From the NCBI GenBank assembly GCA_002173095.1, contig NHBK01000024.1, positions 22,345 to 86,344 on the forward strand: 64,000 nt of DNA, given 5' to 3'. Every line of letters starts with the position of its first letter. Position 1 is the first letter of the stretch. The notes under the pieces were generated by a model. The model was not told the origin of the DNA, did no database searches, and saw only the letters and a program-made list of their open reading frames with translations. The DNA is from Hyphomonadaceae bacterium TMED5 (GTDB lineage: Bacteria; Pseudomonadota; Alphaproteobacteria; Caulobacterales; Hyphomonadaceae). The position numbers and the translations under genes are program-made. Positions 44,340 to 53,320 of this stretch are shown here, piece after piece.

Positions 44340-45875
44340 TTATCGCGGTGGCTGAATGTCGGGGCTCCACCCATTCAGAACAAATTCCGGGGTGGAATAG
44401 TTCTCTATGAGGGCTTCATCCTCTTCGAGCGTGAGTATCTGTACAATTTCATGGCGCTGAGACAGGTCTACCGGATTGCCATCCATATCCATGGTGTTGA
44501 ACTCGGCAAGGAAAACGCCGGACCAGTCAAAGGTTTCACGTGGCTCTACCGGGCCCCAGCCTTCCGGCATGATGTCCTGCGTCCGCGCATTGATCAGCAC
44601 CATTTCGGCATGCGGGAAATTGATCTGCGAAGAGGTCGGTCCGTTGCGCGGCAGTCGGGCGAGCGGCGCATCTACAACGCGGCCCTCTGGTGTCTCTTCT
44701 GTGATCGTCCATGGGAGCGGCGCATTTTCATTTATGAAGACGGAATCGATGAACACATTGCCATGCTGGCCTTCAGGCGTCCGGGTCCAGGTGAACGGCC
44801 CATATGTGCGTAGTGTGCAACGCAGGCAGTATAATGACGCATAGCCAAGAATGGTGTCGCCATGCCCGGTCAGTTCACTATCCACCATGTAAATCGAGCC
44901 GTAAGTGGTCAGGGCATCGCCTGATCCGTTCAGCTGCATATTCTCAATGATGATATGTTCGCCGCGCGCCAGAAGCGCTTCTGCCTGACCGATGAAATAA
45001 TTGTTTATGGTGAAGTCAGAGAGCTGAACATCATTGACCTCATAAAGAATAAAGGCCGGGCGGCGTGATGGCGCGGGACGTGGCGGATTGAAGGCTGAAT
45101 TGTTCGGATAGCCTACGATCACTCCGTCACGGCTTTCACCGCGAAAGACGAGATCAGACTTGTTGTTGACGAAGACCAGTTCGTCATAGCGGCCATTGTG
45201 AATGAAGATCTCCAGTGGCGTATCCGACGTCTCAGGCGCAAAATCGACTGCACCCTGAAGGGTGGTGAAATCGCCTGAGCCATCAGCATTGACCGTGATC
45301 TGGCCATCGCTTGCATCGGGTGGAGCGGTGTCTGTCTGAAAGCTCCAGCTAATGTCTTCATCCAGACCGAAAATGCTGCCGTCGACCTGCACGTCATAAC
45401 TGCGGTCATAGTCGAGCGCGCCATTGTGCAGGGTGATGTGTGCGGTGTCTTCCTGAATGAGAACCGGGTGATAGAGAAACTCTACGCCCTCAATCACATT
45501 GATCTGGAAGTTTTCCGGGCGCAGATTGCGGCCAATTTCGCGGCGCTCGGCCTCGGTTGATGGTCCCATACGGCCATCAGGATAGGGCGAGTAAGGCACG
45601 CTCATATCGATCTGATCGATCAGCTCTCCGGTTTCAGAATCGAAAACAGAGATCATTCCATCGGGAATGATGTCCGGCGCTGTTTCAAAGGTCAGTCGTA
45701 GCGTCGTGTCTACATTGACACCGGTGTCATTTTCGACCGGAAAAACAATTGCGGCTGGTGGTGTCCCGGCCTCCTGAGTGGGGGCTGGCGCGTCACTGCT
45801 GCAGGCTGATATAAGACCAGCCGCCAGGAATGCAGGCATTGCTAGGGCCCAATTCGGGCGTGATGTGAATGTCAT
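44340..45875 (-). CDS. Pectinesterase-family lipoprotein with N-terminal Ig-like domain
   Basis: 511 residues from ATG 45875 (GGAGGA upstream). Lipobox GLISAC (about 20-25). Residues 40-190 are an SbsA/Big_5-like Ig domain (PVENDTGVNVDTTLRLTFE). Residues 195-500 are a right-handed beta-helix of carbohydrate esterase family 8: VNADGSGDFTTLQGAVDFAP, IHNGRYDELVFVNNKSDLVF and GHGDTILGYASLYC. Typical CE8 enzymes demethylate pectin, but their catalytic Asp pair cannot be assigned confidently here. Possibly acts on uronic-acid glycans at the cell surface. Confidence 0.8.
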   Translation of the reverse strand: MTFTSRPNWALAMPAFLAAGLISACSSDAPAPTQEAGTPPAAIVFPVENDTGVNVDTTLRLTFETAPDIIPDGMISVFDSETGELIDQIDMSVPYSPYPDGRMGPSTEAERREIGRNLRPENFQINVIEGVEFLYHPVLIQEDTAHITLHNGALDYDRSYDVQVDGSIFGLDEDISWSFQTDTAPPDASDGQITVNADGSGDFTTLQGAVDFAPETSDTPLEIFIHNGRYDELVFVNNKSDLVFRGESRDGVIVGYPNNSAFNPPRPAPSRRPAFILYEVNDVQLSDFTINNYFIGQAEALLARGEHIIIENMQLNGSGDALTTYGSIYMVDSELTGHGDTILGYASLYCLRCTLRTYGPFTWTRTPEGQHGNVFIDSVFINENAPLPWTITEETPEGRVVDAPLARLPRNGPTSSQINFPHAEMVLINARTQDIMPEGWGPVEPRETFDWSGVFLAEFNTMDMDGNPVDLSQRHEIVQILTLEEDEALIENYSTPEFVLNGWSPDIQPPR

Positions 45876-45952
45876 GAAGTGTCCTCCCTCTGCGCGTTTC
45901 AATCGCGCTTATCCGCAATGGTGGGCGAAACTGAGATTTGAGGCAAGGGGGC

Positions 45953-46402
45953 TCAGCGGCCCGCTTTCAGGCGAACGCATTTCTCGTGCAGAGCCTGAAG
46001 GAAGAATGAGCGTTCGCGTGCGGAGAAAGGTTTTGCGCCGCCGACCTGTTCACCCGTTGAACGCAGCTGTTCCATCAGGGCGCGCGTTGCGACAGCCGAA
46101 GCGATATTGGCTTTGGTGTAGGCACGGCCATTCGGCTGAAGCACGCTGGCGTCATTTTCCAGACAACGTTCTGCCAGCAGAATGTCGGCGGTGATGACAA
46201 TGTCAGAAGCGGTCGCGCGCTCAGCGATCCAGTTATCGGCTTCGTCAGGCCCGGCATCGACAACCTGTTGCTGAATGAAGGGCAGGTGCGGCACCTGAAG
46301 GAAACTGTTAGAGACGACGAATACCTGCGCGCTGTGACGCTCGGCGACTTTATAGATTTCGTTTTTGACCGGGCAGGCATCGGCGTCGACATAGATGATC
46401 AT
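45953..46402 (-). CDS. YaiI/YqxD family protein (DUF188, PIN-like)
   Basis: 149 residues with the DUF188 signature MIIYVDADACPVKNEIYKVA at the N-terminus, GPDEADNWIAERA in the middle and the C-terminal GGAKPFSARERSFFLQALHE. Acidic residues at the start suggest a PIN-like nuclease fold; no activity is established. Cytoplasmic. Common as a single gene in Proteobacteria. Confidence 0.92.
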   Translation of the reverse strand: MIIYVDADACPVKNEIYKVAERHSAQVFVVSNSFLQVPHLPFIQQQVVDAGPDEADNWIAERATASDIVITADILLAERCLENDASVLQPNGRAYTKANIASAVATRALMEQLRSTGEQVGGAKPFSARERSFFLQALHEKCVRLKAGR

Positions 46403-46510
46403 TCTGCCTCATAGCATGGGGTGGGGCTGCGTCCATATGCAGGCTGGCCTCAAACCATGTTCGGGTGCATATCGCCCCGGTCGGATCTTGCGCTTTATGG
46501 GAATGGGCTG

Positions 46511-46969
46511 ATGAACTGGTCGCTTCTTGATTTCATTGTCGCTGGTGTTCTGGTCGCCATTCTGGGTGTCGGCGGCGCGATTTTCTTTCGCCTGAACCGG
46601 CCTGTTACCTATCGGCTGGGCTTTGTCTTCATGATTGTCGGCATGGTGTTGCTCTTCTGGGCGGGCGGCGCCGTGGGCATTATCGGTGATGAAAACAACT
46701 CAGCTAATCTGCTCTATCTTCTGGTTATGCTGACGGGTGTTGTTGGCGGGGTTTATACGCGCTTCACCGATGACGGTATGATGCGCACACTGGTCGTGAT
46801 GGCTATTCTGCAAACGACGATTGGCGTCGCGGCGCTTACGCTCGGCTGGGGTGATACAGCAGCCAGATGGCCATGGGATGTGATCGCCGCAACGCTGGGC
46901 TTTGATCTGGTCTGGCTTCTTGGGGCTGGTCTGTTCAGATCAGCCAAGCTCGGTTCGTCACTGGCCTGA
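46511..46969 (+). CDS. Hypothetical multi-span membrane protein
   Basis: 152 residues from ATG 46511; codons upstream of this point are a less likely extension. Five hydrophobic helices are visible: FIVAGVLVAILGVGGAIFF, LGFVFMIVGMVLLFWAGGA, LLYLLVMLTGVVGGVY, LVVMAILQTTIGVAALTL and VIAATLGFDLVWLLGAGLF. No family recognised. Plus strand, isolated between DUF188 and an MBL-fold gene. Confidence 0.65.
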   Translation: MNWSLLDFIVAGVLVAILGVGGAIFFRLNRPVTYRLGFVFMIVGMVLLFWAGGAVGIIGDENNSANLLYLLVMLTGVVGGVYTRFTDDGMMRTLVVMAILQTTIGVAALTLGWGDTAARWPWDVIAATLGFDLVWLLGAGLFRSAKLGSSLA

Positions 46970-47188
46970 ATTCTTCTCCTTTGAGGGGGTGCAGACCGCT
47001 GTCGCGGTGACATAAACCCTCTGAATTGCTATTGTTTCCCCGGCTGCAAGTCTGTCTATCGCTTACTTTTCGGACCATTTGGACCATTTTCACTCTTTGA
47101 AACGGCTGAAACTCCGCGTCCGGATGAAGGAACACTCGTGTCGTTCCGGCGTTCGCCTGTGGCGGTATCCATCAAGAGAGGGAAATGA

Positions 47189-48082
47189 ATGGTTCGACTT
47201 CTGACAGGTCTGCTCGCCCTGATGTCTTCATGTCTGGTGATTGCACCGGTAAACGCTCAGGAAACTGAATATGCGATCGAGGAAGTCCGGCCCGATATTT
47301 ATCGCTATACCGCTGGTAGCTATCGCTCTCTGTTCTGGGTGACTGAGGACGGCATTGTCGTCATGGATACGCTGAGCACTGAAGCCGCGACACGACTGAA
47401 AGCAGAGCTGGATGCGCGCTTTGATGTGCCAGTCCGCTATGTGATTTACAGCCATAGCCACTATGACCATTCCTATGGCGGTGAAGTGTTTGATGAGCCG
47501 TGCGTGACCTTCATTTCTCATGATCTTGCCCGCCAGAGTATGGAAATCTCCGGCGCGCAGACGGTCCTTGCAGACCTCACTTTTGCCGATGAAATGAGCC
47601 TGACACTCGGGGATGAGACACTGCACTTGCAGTATCACGGACAGAATAATGGTGCTGGCTCTGTCAGCATGCTGATTGAAGAGGCTGACCTTCTTTATGT
47701 GGTGGACTGGATTGTCGTTGGCCGCATGCCCTGGACCAATCTGGAAGGCTACGACATTGAAGGCATGATCCGCTCAACCTGTGACATCCTCGCTATGGAT
47801 TGGGATGTCTTTGTCGGTGGTCATGCCAGCATTGGCGACCGTGAGGGAGTGGAACACTATCTCGGTTATATCGAGGCGCTTCATGCCGCGGTCCGCGATG
47901 GCATGCTGGAAGGCAAGTCGCTGGAAACACTGCAGGCGGAAATCGAGCTGCCGGAATATTCTGACCTTCTGAATTATGATGCCTGGCTGGCCGACAATAT
48001 TGGCGGCGTCTACCGTATGTTGGCTGACCAGAACTATATTCTGAAACGTCCGGAAGTCGTCGAAGGCATGCAAAGCGAATAG
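47189..48082 (+). CDS. Secreted MBL-fold metallo-hydrolase
   Basis: 297 residues with signal peptide ending VIAPVNAQ. The metallo-beta-lactamase motif HSHYDH lies in VIYSHSHYDHSYGGE (about 89-103), with the further metal ligands YHGQNNGAGSV and VVDWIVVG. It is of the type related to quinoprotein/sulfatase-like lactamase-fold enzymes with unknown substrate. GAGAGGGAAATGA precedes the ATG. A tandem GGACCATTT pair lies upstream at 47072-47089. Confidence 0.88.
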   Translation: MVRLLTGLLALMSSCLVIAPVNAQETEYAIEEVRPDIYRYTAGSYRSLFWVTEDGIVVMDTLSTEAATRLKAELDARFDVPVRYVIYSHSHYDHSYGGEVFDEPCVTFISHDLARQSMEISGAQTVLADLTFADEMSLTLGDETLHLQYHGQNNGAGSVSMLIEEADLLYVVDWIVVGRMPWTNLEGYDIEGMIRSTCDILAMDWDVFVGGHASIGDREGVEHYLGYIEALHAAVRDGMLEGKSLETLQAEIELPEYSDLLNYDAWLADNIGGVYRMLADQNYILKRPEVVEGMQSE

Positions 48083-48170
48083 GCGCTGTCTGTGACCTCT
48101 TCCGGTTCTGAAGCGGCTTCCTACATCTTCTTGAGAGACATGTTCTGTGCCTGATGGAGTTTGAACGGAA

Positions 48171-49127
48171 ATGCCGCTTTTGAACCATACCAAGACCTTC
48201 ATGCTGCTTGCGGCCATGACCGCGCTGTTTGGCGTGATTGGCTATCTTGTCGGTGGACTGCCGGGTATGGCGATTGCGTTTGTAGTCGCCGTTGGACTGA
48301 ATATCTTCTCGTATTGGAATTCCGACAGCATTGTCCTTCGCAGCTATCGCGCAAAACCGGCTGCTGATTTTGGCGATAATGCGCGTGTTGCAGCCTATCT
48401 GGAAGATACCCGCCGGCTGGCACAAAAGGCGGGTCTGCCAGAGCCGAAAATCTACATTATCGACATGACGCAGCCGAACGCCTTTGCAACGGGGCGGAAC
48501 CCGGAGAACGCGGCGGTTGTGGCGACGACGGGGCTGTTGAATATGCTCTCGCGAGATGAAGTCGCCGGTGTGATGGCCCATGAGCTCGCACACGTTAAAA
48601 ACCGGGACACGCTGACCATGACCGTCACGGCCACCATTGCAGGTGCGATCGGCCTTCTGGCTAACTTTGCCTTGTTTTTCGGAGGCGGCCGCGAGCGTGG
48701 TGGACTGATCGCGGGCATTGCCATCGCCATTCTTGCGCCGATTGCTGCGAGTATTGTTCAGATGGCGATCAGCCGGGCACGTGAATATGAAGCCGATAAA
48801 GCTGGCGCCGAAATTCTGGGCGACCCGGAGCCGCTGGCGCGTGCGCTGGCCAAGATTTCCGGTCAATCAGAGCTCATGCCGGACAATTACACAGAACAGC
48901 ACCAATCCATGGCGCATATGTTTATCGTGAACCCTCTGGCTGGGCGCTCAGGAGACAATCTCTTCTCCACCCACCCGGCAACACAGAACCGCATTGAAGC
49001 GTTGATGGCGCTGAAGGGCAGTGTGTCTGGCGCGCAAAGCTTTGCCAGTGAAACTCAGGCCCCCGAAGCGGATGTGTCGCCCTGGCTGGCTATGCGCAAC
49101 AAGCGTAAAAAGGGCCCTTGGGGTTAG
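48171..49127 (+). CDS. htpX: HtpX-type zinc metalloprotease (M48)
   Basis: 318 residues with four membrane helices: two at the N-terminus (about 9-50) and two after the active site (about 152-195). Catalytic HELAH is at residues 137-141 in [14 protein letters not shown], and the third zinc ligand Glu lies in [15 protein letters not shown]. It degrades misfolded inner-membrane proteins under envelope stress. 88 bp downstream of the MBL-fold gene on the same strand. Normal family length. Confidence 0.95.
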   Translation: MPLLNHTKTFMLLAAMTALFGVIGYLVGGLPGMAIAFVVAVGLNIFSYWNSDSIVLRSYRAKPAADFGDNARVAAYLEDTRRLAQKAGLPEPKIYIIDMTQPNAFATGRNPENAAVVATTGLLNMLSRDEVAGVMAHELAHVKNRDTLTMTVTATIAGAIGLLANFALFFGGGRERGGLIAGIAIAILAPIAASIVQMAISRAREYEADKAGAEILGDPEPLARALAKISGQSELMPDNYTEQHQSMAHMFIVNPLAGRSGDNLFSTHPATQNRIEALMALKGSVSGAQSFASETQAPEADVSPWLAMRNKRKKGPWG

Positions 49128-49256
49128 GCGCAGACTCACAAAGGTATAAAATGTAATTATATTACAATTTGTGTCTTGGCGGGTGTCGGCATCTGTGTGA
49201 TGTAAGCGGCCCGATAAAAAACAGCCCCTTTTAAAGGGCGTTGGGAAAGAGATTTC

Positions 49257-49916
49257 ATGAAGCCCGCATTCCCGTTCCTTTGCCTTGTTCTGGGCCTTTC
49301 TGCCTGTGGCAATGATGAAAACCTGCCTGCGCCGCAAGCTGCAACCGAAACCGTTACCCAAATCGATGGGGGCGGGCGTGACAGTGAATATTGGGGCATA
49401 GAGCCGGGCGAGCCTGTACCGATCCGCTGGGAAGAATTGATGCCTGAAGGCGCAATTGAAGAATTGTTTCGCCAGCAGGATGAATTCTACGCAGACCTTG
49501 ATCGCCGTCTGGCGGCCAATGCGACACGGCTCTCAGATGCCGCAAGCGCGCAGCAGATCGAGGAAGGCTCAGATCTTGATGCCATGCCTCAGCTTGGCAC
49601 TTTTGACGGTGTTGAGGAACTGGATGGTGAGCTGGTCCGTATTCCGGGATATGTCGTGCCGTTCGACTTTGAATCCGATGATACGTATACGGAGTTTCTG
49701 TTCGTACCCTCGCTCGGCGCCTGTATCCATACGCCGCCACCTCCGCCAAATCAGGTGATTTATGTGCGCAGCGACAGCGAAATGCGCGTGCCGGATATCT
49801 GGGTGCCATACTGGCTTGAGGGCGAGCTGACGATTGAGCGCAATGAGAATGATCTGGGCGACGCCGCCTATGCGCTGAACCTTTCCGACATAGAGCCATT
49901 CCCTATCCCGCAATAG
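49257..49916 (+). CDS. DUF3299 domain lipoprotein
   Basis: 219 residues. Lipobox LGLSAC (about 12-17), then a linker and DUF3299: IRWEELMPEG, LDGELVRIPGYVVPFDF, FLFVPSLGACIHTPPPPPNQ (about 155-174) and VPYWLEGELTIERN. Function of the domain is unknown; related proteins often accompany ABC-type export lipoproteins. GGCGTTGGGAAAGAG upstream. The convergent ABM fragment begins 26 bp after its stop. Confidence 0.85.
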   Translation: MKPAFPFLCLVLGLSACGNDENLPAPQAATETVTQIDGGGRDSEYWGIEPGEPVPIRWEELMPEGAIEELFRQQDEFYADLDRRLAANATRLSDAASAQQIEEGSDLDAMPQLGTFDGVEELDGELVRIPGYVVPFDFESDDTYTEFLFVPSLGACIHTPPPPPNQVIYVRSDSEMRVPDIWVPYWLEGELTIERNENDLGDAAYALNLSDIEPFPIPQ

Positions 49917-49942
49917 ACAGGGAATGGCCTGTGTCTTCGGTG

Positions 49943-50215
49943 TTATTCGGAGGCGTCTACGGCCAGAATGCGCGTGGCTGGTGACAGCGGTTCTTCCAGT
50001 GCATCGGCCATGACTGCGCTGACTGGGGCGTTATAGTCCTGAGCCAGATGAGCTTCGTGCGCGGCGACATTTTCCCAACGTTCAAACAGGACCAGCGTGT
50101 TCGGGGCTTCGATGGCCTGATAAAGGTCGAAGCGGATATTGCCCGGCGCGCCGCGTGAGTCTGGCGTTACATCCAGAAAGGCCTCGATGAGAGCGTCGGT
50201 GTATTCAGGCTTCAC
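49943..50215 (-). pseudogene. ABM-domain C-terminal fragment (3' part of a frameshifted gene)
   Basis: 90 residues if started from GTG 50215, but the first beta-strand of the antibiotic-biosynthesis-monooxygenase fold (NVLVTFDVKPEY) lies upstream of that start in the same frame. This shows that the frame continues from the 50205-50660 gene and is broken by a single-base shift. The rest (NIRFDLYQAIEAPNTLVLFE, RWENVAAHEAHL) is a full ABM second half. Reading one A fewer in the AAA at 50235-50237 joins both parts. Confidence 0.6.
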
Positions 50216-50660
50216 ATCGAAAGTGACCAGAACATTTCGCGTTCCGCCCCGGCGTTGAAACAGGCGCTGGTGGTGTATCGTCTGTCAGACGGTTCAGGCG
50301 CAGGCTTGTTTCACGCTGGCCTTCCACAAAAGCATCGCCAACAACAGCGGCAACCGCCTGAAGGTGAGGCGTTTCCATATGTTCTTCCAGGGCCTCTGCG
50401 CTCTCCCATTCTTCAAACAGGTAAATGGTGGAGCTGCCATCTTCATTCATGAAGACTTCAAAGGTGATATTGCCCTCTTCCTCGCGGGAATTCTGCGCAT
50501 TGTTCTGCATAACTGGCAGGAAGTCGTCGATAGCCTGCTCGCTGATCGGGAGCGTGTTCAGCATGTAGATGGCGGTATCGCTTTCCGTCTGCGCGCAGGA
50601 TGTTGCGGTGAATGCCGCGAATGCGCCAAGCGCCAGAAAACGGGAGAGTGTGGATGTCAT
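50205..50660 (-). pseudogene. Secreted ABM-domain protein, 5' part of a probable double-ABM gene
   Basis: 151 residues as it stands: signal peptide ending AFTATSC (possible lipoprotein), then an ABM ferredoxin-like domain (about 30-115) with YMLNTLPISEQAIDDFLPVM, ITFEVFMNEDGSSTIYLFEE and WESAEALEEHM. After a Pro/Thr linker (DDTPPAPVSTPGRNA) the last ten residues are out-of-frame and the stop TGA follows. Minus one A at 50235-50237 it continues into the second ABM domain, giving about 238 residues. Sequencing error, decay or programmed shift cannot be told apart. Confidence 0.6.
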
Positions 50661-50900
50661 AAAGGGCAGCCTTTCAGTTCAAGGACACCCTGTCCGAATG
50701 AGGCCGCCGATAGCGGGGGACGCAACACGAAGTCAGATGCAATAGGTGGGACATGCATCGCCGACGAACATCACCGGGCAGGGCTTAACTGAAACTAACC
50801 CCTGTCTGGATTATATCACCCCGGATGGACGGCAAGTTGCCATTGCGTCAGGCGCAATAAGCCGGGCGTGTGAACGAGTAACCTGGGCAAGCAAGCGGCC

Positions 50901-51218
50901 CTAGACCGGCGTGTGGGCCTCAACATAGTCAACAACGGTCTGAACGGTCAGATCACCGGTTTCAGGATCAGCCAGACTGGTTAAGTCGGGCATATCCAGG
51001 CCGAATGTTTCTTCCAGATCTTCCTGAACTTCCATCAAGTCCAGCTCATCAAACCCTAAATCCTTGATCAGATCGGCTGACGGATCGAGATCAAATTCCA
51101 CCTCACCCATGTGGTGGGCAATCATTTCCATAATGTCGTAGGTTTCATCTGCTGCTGCTAATGGCGTCATAGTGAGGGCCAGAGCGGCGAATGCGAAAGC
51201 GGTCGTCGTGAGTTTCAT
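50901..51218 (-). CDS. Exported acyl-carrier-like protein lacking the phosphopantetheine serine
   Basis: 105 residues from ATG 51218 (GGGAGACC upstream). Signal peptide MKLTTTAFAFAALALTMTPL, ending AAADE. The mature part aligns with acyl carrier protein throughout: IMEMIAHHMGEVEFDLDPSA, DLIKDLGFDELDLMEVQEDL, EETFGLDMPD and TVVDYVEAHTPV. In ACP the helix-2 motif is LGxDSL with a Ser carrying phosphopantetheine; here it is LGFDELD, so Ser is replaced by Glu. It cannot be pantetheinylated there and is predicted periplasmic. Probably a protein-binding scaffold. Unknown function. Confidence 0.75.
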   Translation of the reverse strand: MKLTTTAFAFAALALTMTPLAAADETYDIMEMIAHHMGEVEFDLDPSADLIKDLGFDELDLMEVQEDLEETFGLDMPDLTSLADPETGDLTVQTVVDYVEAHTPV

Positions 51219-51345
51219 AATGGTCTCCCAGGTCCGGCTTCTGAACATCAGAAACACCCCGTGAGCCACATCTTGGGGGGGTGACCTTAAAATCCCATAA
51301 AATTCAGGGATTAAGATTGCTATTCATCTTTACCATGACGGGTGT

Positions 51346-51840
51346 TCAGGCCGTGCCGACGAGCGTCATGCGGCCAATATCGGGCTGTCTGGCGGGTGTG
51401 TAGCCCGAAAGCTCAGGTGTTGAGATATCGAGGCCTATGCTCTCGAAATGACCCGCAATCTGGCTGGTCAGGTCTATCAGATGCTCAGCATCACCGCGCA
51501 CAAGCAGCCAACGCAAATGTGCGCGATGCAATTCATCCTGCCCGGACTGAGCCGCGCCAAGTGCGGAAAGAAGCGAGACTTCATCAAGAGTGACATGGGC
51601 GCAGCCGGGTTGAGCAAGTCGTATTTTTCGATGCCCACACCGGCCCAGACTTGCGGTCAGACTGAAAATGTCAGAGAGGACGGCATCTCCCATGTCTCCA
51701 AATAATTCTCCATAGAATTTGTTCAGGCATTTGCAGCCTGTTTTGCCAAACGCGATGCCGCGAAAGGCCAGCATGAAATAGCCTGCTCCATCTCCCAGTT
51801 CGTGAAGAAGGATATCTTTGCGCAGGGCATTCTGGGTCAT
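51346..51840 (-). CDS. Hypothetical protein
   Basis: 164 residues from ATG 51840, preceded by AGGAGATTTGAG. No signal peptide. Contains CKCLNKFYGE and ELHRAHLRWLLVRGDAEHLI, and a C-terminal SGYTPARQPDIGRMTLVGTA. Five or six cysteines, some near histidine (CGHRK, CAHV), would allow metal binding. No family recognised. Downstream of the 68-residue gene at 51927 on the same strand, possibly one transcript. Confidence 0.6.
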   Translation of the reverse strand: MTQNALRKDILLHELGDGAGYFMLAFRGIAFGKTGCKCLNKFYGELFGDMGDAVLSDIFSLTASLGRCGHRKIRLAQPGCAHVTLDEVSLLSALGAAQSGQDELHRAHLRWLLVRGDAEHLIDLTSQIAGHFESIGLDISTPELSGYTPARQPDIGRMTLVGTA

Positions 51841-51926
51841 CTCAAATCTCCTGGAACTGACCGCAGCGGACACCAGCCAGCCGGCTGGGAGGCGAACTGG
51901 CCGGTCGGTAGAATTGTCCGCTGCGA

Positions 51927-52133
51927 TCAGAAGGGTGAATAGGGGTTGGAGTTCAGCTGAGAGAGCTGAGCGATCTGGTCTCGGAGCCAGCTGCGATGGG
52001 CTTCAATGTTTTCCAGACGGGCGCGGTATCCAGCCGGGTCGGCGACCCTCAGTTCTTCGATCCAGGATTCAAGCGCGCGCATCTGATCCTGAAGCCATTC
52101 ATCAGTACGGGGGGATGGATTGCTGGAAGGCAT
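51927..52133 (-). CDS. Small helical hypothetical protein
   Basis: 68 residues from ATG 52133 with GAGGAG at good spacing; a longer upstream start is poorer. Almost entirely amphipathic helix, EWLQDQMRALESWIEELRVA and RLENIEAHRSWLRDQIAQLS, likely a coiled-coil or helical hairpin. No family recognised. 86 bp before the 51346 gene, same strand. Confidence 0.6.
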   Translation of the reverse strand: MPSSNPSPRTDEWLQDQMRALESWIEELRVADPAGYRARLENIEAHRSWLRDQIAQLSQLNSNPYSPF

Positions 52134-52204
52134 TGTTGAACTCCTCTCAAATACGATCATATGCAAATGAGAATGAGTTGCAACTATAATTTTCGTTAGA
52201 GCGG

Positions 52205-52228
52205 AAAGGCCGGTTGTTCCCGGCCTTT
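52205..52228. terminator. Hairpin terminator
   Basis: AAAGGCCGG / CCGGCCTTT, 9-bp perfect stem, TTGTTC loop. It lies 21 bp beyond the stop codon of repeat copy 1 (52249), as the original terminator of the minus-strand secreted-protein gene would. The intact copy at 53445 has no such hairpin next to it. Confidence 0.7.
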
Positions 52229-52248
52229 TATGTCAGAGAGGGGCGGGG

Positions 52249-52326
52249 TTAGCGTGTGCGGCGAACGTCGCTGAGATATGCCGAATCCGTAGTCAGCCAG
52301 CAGAGTTCGCCCGGTCCGGCTGTCTC
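52249..52326 (-). repeat. 78-bp direct repeat, copy 1 (orphan 3' end of secreted-protein gene)
   Basis: Matches 53445-53522 in 77 of 78 bases. It begins exactly at the TAA stop and covers the last 26 codons of the gene at 53445-53891 but has no gene attached. The single difference (52273 against 53469) is synonymous, CTC against CTG for leucine. Repeat period 1196 bp. Left boundary of the sulfotransferase islet. Confidence 0.95.
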
Positions 52327-52573
52327 GAACACAGGTTGATAGCGTTGATAAAAATTTTATGAACGACAACAAACGAGCTCCTAAGAGTACGTTTTGTACA
52401 TAAGTATGTCAGCGAGGCGGGAACTATGTTTCCGCTTGACTTTTGAGTTGTGTTTTATTTGCGATAGGCGAACAGGCGCACGCAATTTGCTTTATACCGA
52501 ATGAGAATTTGTCATTCGGTGCGCCTGTGATGTTTTGTGTCCGTTGGTCATGCTGAAATGGGAGTTAACAACG
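52327..52573 (+). other. AT-rich leader of the sulfotransferase islet
   Basis: Non-coding 247 bp between repeat copy 1 and the sulfotransferase start. Markedly A/T-rich compared with the flanks. TTGACT at about 52436 could be a -35 box, but no good -10 follows at 17 bp. GGGAG is upstream of the start. No integrase or transposase fragment is visible. Confidence 0.5.
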
Positions 52574-53320
52574 ATGTCGATGAAAAAGATGCGTCGTTTA
52601 AAGTATATTTGCTCGCCATACTACTCTAGTAGACCAGATTTGTGGTTTCAAAACCTTTATGCGCTCGATGCACGAAGCTTCATTTCGTTTGAATGGCAAT
52701 ATGTCTACCTAAGAATCCCTAAAGCCGCTAATAGCACAATTGTGAGAACGCTTACCAGCCACTTTCCCGAGCCATTGTTAGAGGCTGAAAATGTTCATGA
52801 AATAAAACGTAGGGCAAAACACTATAGCGATTTGAATTCACGAAATAAAAAGATGATCGAGGAATTCTATACTTTTACAGTAGTTAGAAATCCTTTTTCT
52901 AGAATACTTTCTGCATACTTGGATAAATTTGGGGGTGGTAATAAGTTATCGCAGTTTGGTGAAGCGGTTAGTCGTTATGGAGAAGAGGGTAACATTTCCT
53001 TCAACGCATTTTGCCGCTATCTAGCCGATGGAGGAGAGAGGCAGAATGCACATTGGATGAAACAATCTAGGATTCTCAATATAGCAAGCAAGATCGATTT
53101 TGTCGGGCGCTTCGAAGACTTAGAAGGAGCGCAGGCGAAAATTCTTGCAGGTGTTAGAACGCGAACCGATGCTGATAGACAGGACCTGAGAGACGGTCCC
53201 GCCGCTACAGGAGCGAGCGAAAAATTGTTACACTATTATGACAATGAATGCATTGATATCGTTTCATACGTCTACAGAGAAGATTTTATTAGATATAAAT
53301 ATTCAAAAAGCTTGCTTTAA
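52574..53320 (+). CDS. Sulfotransferase family 2 protein on an AT-rich islet
   Basis: 248 residues from ATG 52574 (GGGAG upstream; an in-frame TTG at 52535 is worse). The PAPS 5'-phosphate loop is YLRIPKAANSTIVRTL (about 45-60) and the 3'-phosphate motif TVVRNPFSRILSAYLDK (about 101-117). It resembles cell-surface carbohydrate sulfotransferases. Base composition and codon use are far more A/T-rich than neighbours, a sign of transfer. The gene is bracketed by a 78-bp repeat of a neighbouring gene's 3' end. Acceptor unknown. Confidence 0.85.
   Translation: MSMKKMRRLKYICSPYYSSRPDLWFQNLYALDARSFISFEWQYVYLRIPKAANSTIVRTLTSHFPEPLLEAENVHEIKRRAKHYSDLNSRNKKMIEEFYTFTVVRNPFSRILSAYLDKFGGGNKLSQFGEAVSRYGEEGNISFNAFCRYLADGGERQNAHWMKQSRILNIASKIDFVGRFEDLEGAQAKILAGVRTRTDADRQDLRDGPAATGASEKLLHYYDNECIDIVSYVYREDFIRYKYSKSLL

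Noticed and set aside
47793..48866. 357-codon minus-strand frame opposite the MBL-fold and htpX genes
   Set aside because: Very Arg/Gln/His-rich translation and fully antisense to two genes with active-site motifs.
52436..52470. Sigma-70 promoter for the islet sulfotransferase
   Set aside because: TTGACT is present but no acceptable -10 box occurs 16-18 bp downstream.
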